From positions 1 to 64,000 of the forward strand of contig JAJDCR010000093.1 of the NCBI GenBank assembly GCA_029260735.1: a stretch of DNA of 64,000 bases, given 5' to 3'. Shown here piece by piece: positions 58,625 through 64,000 of this stretch. Within the stretch, counting starts at the first letter, position 1, and each line of letters begins with the position of its first letter. Source of the stretch: Planctomycetota bacterium. GTDB lineage: Bacteria > Planctomycetota > Uabimicrobiia > Uabimicrobiales > Uabimicrobiaceae. The position numbers and the translations under genes are program-made. A model generated the notes under the pieces. The model was given only the letters and a program-made list of their open reading frames with translations, was not told where the DNA came from and ran no database searches.

Positions 58625-60328
58625 ATGCCCATCTATCTTTACTTACTAAGCTATGGCTTATACCTGGGACTAATTTTCTATGCTTGGCGAAGCTCCCAGA
58701 TATTTCACCCCGTTTGTGTTATTTTAATATCACTTTTGCTTTGTTTTGGGCAAAACCAGAGTCCCATTCTTCTTCTAGAAAACTTCTCTCTCCTTCTTTC
58801 TCTCCTTTTTTTACTTCGCTCTACTAAACAAAAAGATCTTGCTCTGATGATTTTTGCTTGGAATCCCCTCTTTCTTTGGTTTGGTCTTGAGGAACAGGTG
58901 CTCTTTTTTTGCATTTGCCTAAGTCTTGGCTTGGCTTTTTCTCAGCGAAAAGAACGATACTCTTCGGCTTTAGGGTGTTTTTGTTTAGGGCTAGCTTCTT
59001 TTTTTAATATATACATCCTTCTTTTTTTCCCTTTTATTTGCTTTCGCCATAATTGGTTTTCTATGCTTTTTTTGCCTTTAGGGTATGGGGTTTTGTTTTT
59101 TTCTCCCTACTTCTCTCTTTGGCCTTCTCCTGAGTCGACTTTACCTGGACTTTTTTTCTACCTAATCCAACTTGTCGACGTGGGAGGACTATGGCAATTA
59201 GCCTTAGGGGTTTTTTTTCTCGGGGGACTTGCCCGAATTTGGCTTTTAAACCCTAATTCTCCTCATGACTTATTTCGAGTTTGGGGATGGCTACTTCTTT
59301 TCTTGCCTTCGGTTTCTTTTTCCTACTACTGTAGCCTTTTGATCTTCCTGGTCTTATGTCCTAATTTTACTTGGCTTCTTTTTGGAATGACTTTGCCTCT
59401 TTCTTATTTCTTAGTGAATTTAGGCTACGAATTTTCTTTGGGAACAATTGTTGCTATTACTTATGCCCCTATCGTCACAGCGTTTTTCTATGAGCTATGG
59501 GAAAAGAGATTTCCTTGGTATCCTTCTCATCGACCGATTGAATCTTTAGACATCGTTATTCCTACTCTCAATGAAGAGAAGTATATCTCTCTTTGTCTAG
59601 ATTCTGTAAGTAAAGCGATTGAGAAAGCGAAAAAAGAATTTTCTATTCCCATTAATGTTTATATTTGCGACGGGGGAAGTGTTGACCAAACCCACAGCAT
59701 TGCTCAAAAATATCCTTTTCATTGGCAAGTTGCTTCTCTTAGAGGGAGGGGAAACCAAATAGCAGCAGGATTTCATTCGGGTAAGGGAGATTTGGTCCTT
59801 ATGCTCCATGCCGATGCCGAAATTCGCGAAGATGCTCTTGGGCATTTACTTCAAAAATTCAAAAAAACCCCTACCTTAGTTTGGGGAGTTTTAGGATATT
59901 ATTTTCCTTTAGATAGCCGGTTTGACAAACAATTCTATTACTTTGAGCGTTTCCGGCTTTTGTTTTGGGGGATGTCCTACGGAGACCAAGGTATTTTTCT
60001 AAGGCGCGAAGCTATCGAGAAAAAAGGAAGTATTCCGGAAATTCCCCTTCTGGAAGATATGGAAATTTGTTTGCGTTTAGCGGGTCAGCCCAGAGTGTAT
60101 CAAGGAAATTATATTTGCGGTTCCGAGCGTCGTTGGCTAAATAAATCTTTCTTTTTCGAAATACGCTATCTTGCTTTTGCCACTTGGCTTGGTCGGCAAT
60201 ATCTTTTCTGGCGCCGTATATCTTTGGCTAAAGGAGAGAAAAGCAGTTTTTCTATATACAAGAAATACTACGAACATCCCACTTTTGTTCCTGATATGAG
60301 TGAAGTAGTGAGCTCTCCTAAAAAATGA
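58625..60328 (+). CDS. Membrane-fused GT2 glycosyltransferase (TIGR04283-like)
   Basis: The 567-residue protein has about eight hydrophobic segments in the first ~290 residues, in the style of GT39/GT87-like glycosyltransferase membrane halves. These are followed by a cytoplasmic GT2 domain (~310-530). The GT2 motifs are IVIPTLNEEKYISLC, CDGGSVDQTH, SLRGRGNQIAAG and LMLHADAE, the pattern of TIGR04283 glycosyltransferases. A late LEDMEICLRL supplies the ED motif. Such GT2 domains usually occur alone, so the fusion is uncommon. The acceptor is unknown. It may build a surface polymer or lipid-linked sugar. Confidence 0.85.
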   Translation: MPIYLYLLSYGLYLGLIFYAWRSSQIFHPVCVILISLLLCFGQNQSPILLLENFSLLLSLLFLLRSTKQKDLALMIFAWNPLFLWFGLEEQVLFFCICLSLGLAFSQRKERYSSALGCFCLGLASFFNIYILLFFPFICFRHNWFSMLFLPLGYGVLFFSPYFSLWPSPESTLPGLFFYLIQLVDVGGLWQLALGVFFLGGLARIWLLNPNSPHDLFRVWGWLLLFLPSVSFSYYCSLLIFLVLCPNFTWLLFGMTLPLSYFLVNLGYEFSLGTIVAITYAPIVTAFFYELWEKRFPWYPSHRPIESLDIVIPTLNEEKYISLCLDSVSKAIEKAKKEFSIPINVYICDGGSVDQTHSIAQKYPFHWQVASLRGRGNQIAAGFHSGKGDLVLMLHADAEIREDALGHLLQKFKKTPTLVWGVLGYYFPLDSRFDKQFYYFERFRLLFWGMSYGDQGIFLRREAIEKKGSIPEIPLLEDMEICLRLAGQPRVYQGNYICGSERRWLNKSFFFEIRYLAFATWLGRQYLFWRRISLAKGEKSSFSIYKKYYEHPTFVPDMSEVVSSPKK

Positions 60329-60417
60329 TTTTTCAGGAGACTATAACTTTGTATAATGATGCAGGTATTTTAGATGTTTTAGGCATAGCAAAATATATAT
60401 TTTTGGAAGGTTAGATA

Positions 60418-62109
60418 ATGAGAAAAATATTTTTCTTGTTTTGGGCAGTTCTTTTAGGAGGAACTCTTCTTTCTGCTCAAGACATCCGTAAAACGGAGAA
60501 GTTAGAGAAGGTATCTGTCGATACTGAGTTAGTCTTTGCTTGGAAAAGTGAGCAAGGTATAAGCACAAATGATATTTCCATCCTAAATGATGTACTCCCT
60601 CGATCATTGGGAAGTTTTAATGCTCAGAATACCAAGGCTCTTTTTACTATCCGAGGCAAAGACGGTGGCTTTATTACTATTTTTGAACACCAGACTCCTA
60701 TAGGGCTTATGACAACCTCGGCTCTGGAAACACTAGAGTCTGTTGAACAAGTTGAGTGGGCCACTCCTAATTACTCTTATCTAGGTGATCCAAGGGAAGA
60801 CTGGACAGAAGCAGAAACTCAGTCCAACGACCCTAAGTTTGATGAGCAATACCACCACCCCGTAATGGACAACCAAAAAGCTTGGCAAGTTACCATGGGA
60901 TCTCCTCGCATCATCGTGGCTGTTACCGACGATGGAGTGGATCTTGATCATGAAGATCTCGCCAAAAACATGTGGAAAAACCAGCGTGAGATTCCCAATA
61001 ATGACATTGATGATGATAACAATGGTTATGTCGACGATGTTGAAGGCTGGGACTTTTCTTCAAGTGACAACGACCCTCGTCCTACCACCGGTTCTCATGG
61101 AACTCACGTTGCGGGAATTATTGTTGCCGAGCTGAATAATGGCAAAGGAATTAGCGGAACAGCTCCTAAAGCGAAAGTAATGCCTCTGCGTTTTTATGGT
61201 TCTGGAGCTTGGACCTCTACGGTTGTGGCGAAAAGCTACGCTTATGCTGTCGATAATGGAGCTCGGATTATTACAACCAGCTTTAACATCAATGGTTTTG
61301 TTGGCGACAAAGTCTATGAAGCTGCCTTACAGTACGTTTACCAAAACGGAGTTCTCCTCTTCAACTCAGCAGGAAACGGCTACCAACAAAACCCTGCTCG
61401 CCAAGTATTTCATGAACTTCTCCTTGTTTCAAGTACAATTGCCGATGGTTCTGCCGATGATGAAAAGAGCGATTACAGCAATTGGGGAACTGGAGTAGAC
61501 ATTTCTGCTCCTGGAGGCGGAGGAAAATCCGGTATTCTCTCTACTGTTCCTAACAATAGTTACAGTCGTAAAAGTGGAACCAGTATGGCTTCCCCTAACG
61601 CCGCTGCCGTGGCCGCTCTTATTTGGTCACGTAATCCTGAGTGGACAAGAGAACAAGTTGTGGCCAAACTTTTCACTAGTGCCGACAATGTAGATGCCGT
61701 TAATCCTCGCTACAAAGGACTTCTCGGAGCAGGACGAGTCAATTCCGCGAAAGCAGTCGCCAGTAAAAATCTCTCCGCTCCTACCATTGATTCCATTCGA
61801 GAGTTAAGCCAAGACCAAATAGGACAAAACGTTGACAGCTTTACTATAGAAAGCAAAAGCCTCTTCGCTCAAAAATCAGCCGAAGATCTTCAAAGCTGGG
61901 AACTACGCCATGTGCACAGTGATAATATTATTGAGCTACGCCTAAAGTCACCTTATCTTATAGGCTCTAATCAAATCGTTCTAGAATTTGATACCCTAGA
62001 GCCTGGGAATTACAGGTTCACAGCTTTAGCTAAAAAACTCCAAGACCCTTTTGGAAACTCAATGAGAACCGACTTTGTTAAAGAATTTGAAGTCGTGGCT
62101 GATCGCTAA
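60418..62109 (+). CDS. Secreted subtilisin-like serine protease
   Basis: This S8 peptidase of 563 residues has a signal peptide (~1-20, cleavage after LLSAQ) and an N-terminal propeptide-like segment (~30-120). The catalytic Asp is D171 (AVTDDGVD), the His lies in GSHGTHVAG (H227), and the Ser in SGTSMASPNAAA. The loop NNDIDDDNNGYVDDVEG (~194-210) is an Asp-rich Ca2+ site as in other subtilases. The C-terminal ~110 residues are a beta-rich domain, perhaps for targeting. It is monocistronic with a GGAAGG site and a strong terminator. The substrate is likely extracellular protein. Confidence 0.95.
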   Translation: MRKIFFLFWAVLLGGTLLSAQDIRKTEKLEKVSVDTELVFAWKSEQGISTNDISILNDVLPRSLGSFNAQNTKALFTIRGKDGGFITIFEHQTPIGLMTTSALETLESVEQVEWATPNYSYLGDPREDWTEAETQSNDPKFDEQYHHPVMDNQKAWQVTMGSPRIIVAVTDDGVDLDHEDLAKNMWKNQREIPNNDIDDDNNGYVDDVEGWDFSSSDNDPRPTTGSHGTHVAGIIVAELNNGKGISGTAPKAKVMPLRFYGSGAWTSTVVAKSYAYAVDNGARIITTSFNINGFVGDKVYEAALQYVYQNGVLLFNSAGNGYQQNPARQVFHELLLVSSTIADGSADDEKSDYSNWGTGVDISAPGGGGKSGILSTVPNNSYSRKSGTSMASPNAAAVAALIWSRNPEWTREQVVAKLFTSADNVDAVNPRYKGLLGAGRVNSAKAVASKNLSAPTIDSIRELSQDQIGQNVDSFTIESKSLFAQKSAEDLQSWELRHVHSDNIIELRLKSPYLIGSNQIVLEFDTLEPGNYRFTALAKKLQDPFGNSMRTDFVKEFEVVADR

Positions 62110-62123
62110 ACCCCTATTTTCTC

Positions 62124-62161
62124 AAAAAAACCAAAATCAAATTTTTGATTTTGGTTTTTTT
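62124..62161. terminator. Intrinsic terminator after protease gene
   Basis: An 18 bp complementary stem (62124-62141 against 62144-62161) has A and T runs flanking the AACCAAAATC core, followed by TTAA. It is positioned 14 bp after the protease stop. Confidence 0.85.
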
Positions 62162-62200
62162 TAAGGAAACAAAAGATTTCCCTAAACGAAGGATAAACTC

Positions 62201-62989
62201 ATGCCCTTTACGCCTGTCCATGCTCTCGCAGTTGTTCCCTTAAAGAAAATAAAAAGCCCCTTTCTCTCCTTTCCTGCTTTGGTGATAGGGAGTTTATCTC
62301 CCGACTTTATTTACCTGATCCCCTTCTCCATTGCCCGCTCCCAAACCCATAGCATAGCAGGACTTTTTTGGTTTTGTCTTCCCCTCGGTCTATTAGGACT
62401 ATGGCTATACCACGCCTTTTTACGGAGATTTTTTCTACACCTAATGTCCGACAGCATACAGCAAAGGCTCAGTATTTTTGTTGGTAATTCTTCCCCCTTC
62501 CAACAAACTCATCTCCTAGGGATTATTCTCTCTCTAATAATAGGAGCCCTAACCCACATTGTCTGGGATGGATTTACCCACTACAACGACTTCGCTGTCC
62601 AAGCTATTCCTGCACTACAAACATCTCTCGGCGATTTTCTAGGACAAAATATCCGTGTATATAAATTGCTCCAATACGCTTTCAGTATCTTAGGCACTCT
62701 CCTTCTCGTCTACCTAGTTATGCGTTGGTTAAATAAGTTCCCTAAAAAAATCTTGAAACAAAAGCCTCGCTTTACCCCAGAAGAACGTAGCCGTGCATGG
62801 CAGCTTATCTTCGGAATTGCTTTTGTGTTCGGCCTATGTACAGGAATGAATGATGATATGAGCTTTCCCTCCGCTCGCATTTTTACGGGAAGGTTTATCA
62901 AAGGAGCAATGGCAGGTTTTTTTATTACGTTCTTTGCCCTTAGCGTGATTTCACGATATAGTTATAAGCTTAGATCATTGGAGAAATAG
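62201..62989 (+). CDS. DUF4184 membrane protein
   Basis: The 262-residue membrane protein begins MPFTPVHALAVVPLKK, the distinctive DUF4184 opening, followed by PALVIGSLSPDFIYLIP. There are about six hydrophobic segments. Conserved charged residues include SLSPD, and THIVWDGFTH near residue 125. The family is widespread and its biochemical role is unknown. An AAGGATAAACTC leader with AAGGA serves as ribosome-binding site. It is convergent with the small lipoprotein gene and shares no operon with the protease gene, because a terminator lies between. Confidence 0.9.
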   Translation: MPFTPVHALAVVPLKKIKSPFLSFPALVIGSLSPDFIYLIPFSIARSQTHSIAGLFWFCLPLGLLGLWLYHAFLRRFFLHLMSDSIQQRLSIFVGNSSPFQQTHLLGIILSLIIGALTHIVWDGFTHYNDFAVQAIPALQTSLGDFLGQNIRVYKLLQYAFSILGTLLLVYLVMRWLNKFPKKILKQKPRFTPEERSRAWQLIFGIAFVFGLCTGMNDDMSFPSARIFTGRFIKGAMAGFFITFFALSVISRYSYKLRSLEK

Positions 62990-62997
62990 AGGCTCGT

Positions 62998-63144
62998 TTA
63001 GAATTTACTAAAGTTCGATAGTATCGTGGGCCGTATGTCTCTCTTTTCTATGGCATTTAGGAGCTTCTCATTTTTCTGAGCACAAGCCAAAGAAAGAAGT
63101 AAGAAAAGAAAACAAAGAAGGATTTGCTTTGAAAGGCTTATCAT
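62998..63144 (-). CDS. Small (48-residue) lipoprotein
   Basis: This very short ORF is easily missed, since the reading frame remains open to 63291. The ATG at 63144 has a GGAG/AGG ribosome-binding site just upstream, and the product begins MISLSKQILLCFLFLLLSLAC. The hydrophobic stretch followed by LSLAC gives a lipobox, so it would be a lipoprotein of ~30 mature residues. Nothing further is recognisable. It follows the alpha/beta hydrolase gene on the same strand by ~86 bp. Confidence 0.55.
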   Translation of the reverse strand: MISLSKQILLCFLFLLLSLACAQKNEKLLNAIEKRDIRPTILSNFSKF

Positions 63145-63230
63145 AGACCTACTCCAAAACAGTTTCTCCTTAAAAGGATTACTATCTTTATGTACAACAA
63201 AATAGCAGATATCTTTGCTTCTAACTCTTC

Positions 63231-63950
63231 TTACACATCTATTAAGAATCGACGGAACCAATGTAATACCTCGCTCCAGAGTTGATCCCAATCCTCCTCG
63301 CGCATAAAGTGATCCGACTCAGGGTACTCTAAGTACTTTAGCTTTTCTGGTTGACTAGTGTAGAGTGGCTCTAGGGTTTTATGAAAATCACGGGCGAAGT
63401 GTGCTGGAACATTGGTGTCTTTGCCTGCGTTTTGAGAGAGGATGGCACAGGGAAAAAAGTGATTTATATGATTATGAGGGCTTTCTTCTAGGGTCTGTTT
63501 CCATTGGGGGGAACCGAGGATGGGCGCGGCGGTGGAGATCCTTTTGTCCTGAGAAATAGCGGCATAGGAGATGTAGCCTCCCATGGAAATCCCAGAGACT
63601 CCGATTTTCTTTTCTTGAGCCCAGCCACGCAAAAGAAGTTCATCGATGATACGAGGAACTTCTTTCGCTGTTAGAGAAACAGCTTGGAGAAAGGTCTTCT
63701 CCCAGTTGTTTTCATCAGAAAAAAGCTCTTCAAAATTGCTATAGCGTCTTTCCCCATGCCCGATATTATCAATGCCAATAGCACAAAAACCTTGTTCAGC
63801 AAGACTACGCAATTCCTTTTCGTGGGTTTCTTTGCTCACACCTAATCCATGATAGAAGAGAATGCAGCCATTTTTCTTAGATTCTTCTGCACTCAATTTC
63901 CGGAAAAGATAGGCCGGGGCCCCTGCTATGTGAATATGTTCTTGGTGCAT
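63231..63950 (-). CDS. Cytoplasmic alpha/beta hydrolase (YitV-like)
   Basis: The 239-residue hydrolase has the nucleophile GISMGGYIS, a LFYHGLGVSKETHE oxyanion region, a probable acid near NAGKDTNVP and a late His in ESDHFM. The pattern resembles the YitV/YtmA-type esterase group. There is no signal peptide or membrane segment. It lies at the window's right edge, with its ATG near 63950 and no SD clear in the visible leader. The substrate is unknown. Confidence 0.88.
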   Translation of the reverse strand: MHQEHIHIAGAPAYLFRKLSAEESKKNGCILFYHGLGVSKETHEKELRSLAEQGFCAIGIDNIGHGERRYSNFEELFSDENNWEKTFLQAVSLTAKEVPRIIDELLLRGWAQEKKIGVSGISMGGYISYAAISQDKRISTAAPILGSPQWKQTLEESPHNHINHFFPCAILSQNAGKDTNVPAHFARDFHKTLEPLYTSQPEKLKYLEYPESDHFMREEDWDQLWSEVLHWFRRFLIDV

Positions 63951-64000
63951 TTTTTTCTTTCTTGATTTTTTTTCTTCATCATCTTAAATCAGGTCAATCT

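Noticed and set aside
63144..63291. 97-residue version of the small lipoprotein
   Set aside because: The extra 49 residues are not signal-like and overlap the neighbouring hydrolase gene; the internal ATG has a proper RBS and a lipobox follows.
1..64000. tRNA or rRNA genes
   Set aside because: No cloverleaf arms with conserved T-loop or rRNA-like sequence was seen on either strand by eye; a tRNAscan run would settle it.

Overview
The window is AT-rich DNA from a Gram-negative (diderm) bacterium. Evidence for two membranes is an RND efflux pump with its periplasmic adaptor, lipoprotein signals and a di-haem cytochrome c peroxidase. Several traits recur in Planctomycetota and in myxobacteria-like lineages: two MglA-type small GTPases, FHA domains joined to zinc ribbons or to a Ser/Thr kinase, and a plant/cyanobacteria-like arogenate dehydrogenase. 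A low-GC planctomycete-like organism is my best guess, at low confidence. No rRNA, tRNA or CRISPR array was seen.

Layout. 1-7 kb: a zinc-ribbon protein, a phospholipid methyltransferase-like enzyme, a zinc-ribbon SPFH protein, a zinc-ribbon FHA protein, ClpP, a CvpA-like membrane protein and a small GTPase. 7-15 kb: a repetitive small protein, a secreted PHP-domain protein, an RND pump plus adaptor, and a GT1-type glycosyltransferase. 15-21 kb is an accessory island. It holds a Shedu-like (DUF4263) gene broken by an in-frame stop, an orphan ATPase with two winged helices and an ABC-2 permease. It is bracketed by about 425 bp direct repeats derived from the 3' half of a PARG-like (TIGR02452) gene, and by hairpin repeats. 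21-25 kb: a small kinase-like phosphotransferase, a DEDDh exonuclease, a dual-specificity phosphatase, an orphan IS630-type HTH protein and a pentapeptide-repeat protein.

25.5-34.8 kb is a ten-gene aromatic amino acid operon on the minus strand. In transcription order it encodes DAHP synthase, an aminotransferase, TyrA, PheA, AroA, AroE, AroC, AroK, AroB and AroQ. It covers the whole shikimate pathway to chorismate and the terminal Phe/Tyr steps, but no chorismate mutase domain is visible. 35-43 kb: a lipid kinase, a second MglA-like GTPase, a YdcF-like protein, YebC, a secreted EEP-family hydrolase, an FHA-Ser/Thr kinase, a NahK-like sugar kinase and an orphan HsdR-N-like protein.

43.7-50.7 kb: a biotin carboxylase-BCCP fusion divergent from the biotin transporter BioY, an alpha/beta hydrolase, an orphan histidine kinase and a cytochrome c peroxidase. 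51-58.6 kb: a five-gene Yej-type peptide ABC transporter (two ATPases, binding lipoprotein, YejB, and a YejE with a very large insertion). 58.6-64 kb: a membrane-fused GT2 glycosyltransferase, a secreted subtilase, a DUF4184 membrane protein, a 48-residue lipoprotein and an alpha/beta hydrolase.

Two genome-scale themes stand out. First, there are many dispersed inverted repeats of MITE or REP type between genes. Second, unrelated genes carry short three-copy in-frame tandem repeats in linker segments (clpP, the FHA gene, the GTPase tail, aroE, tyrA, ydcF-like).
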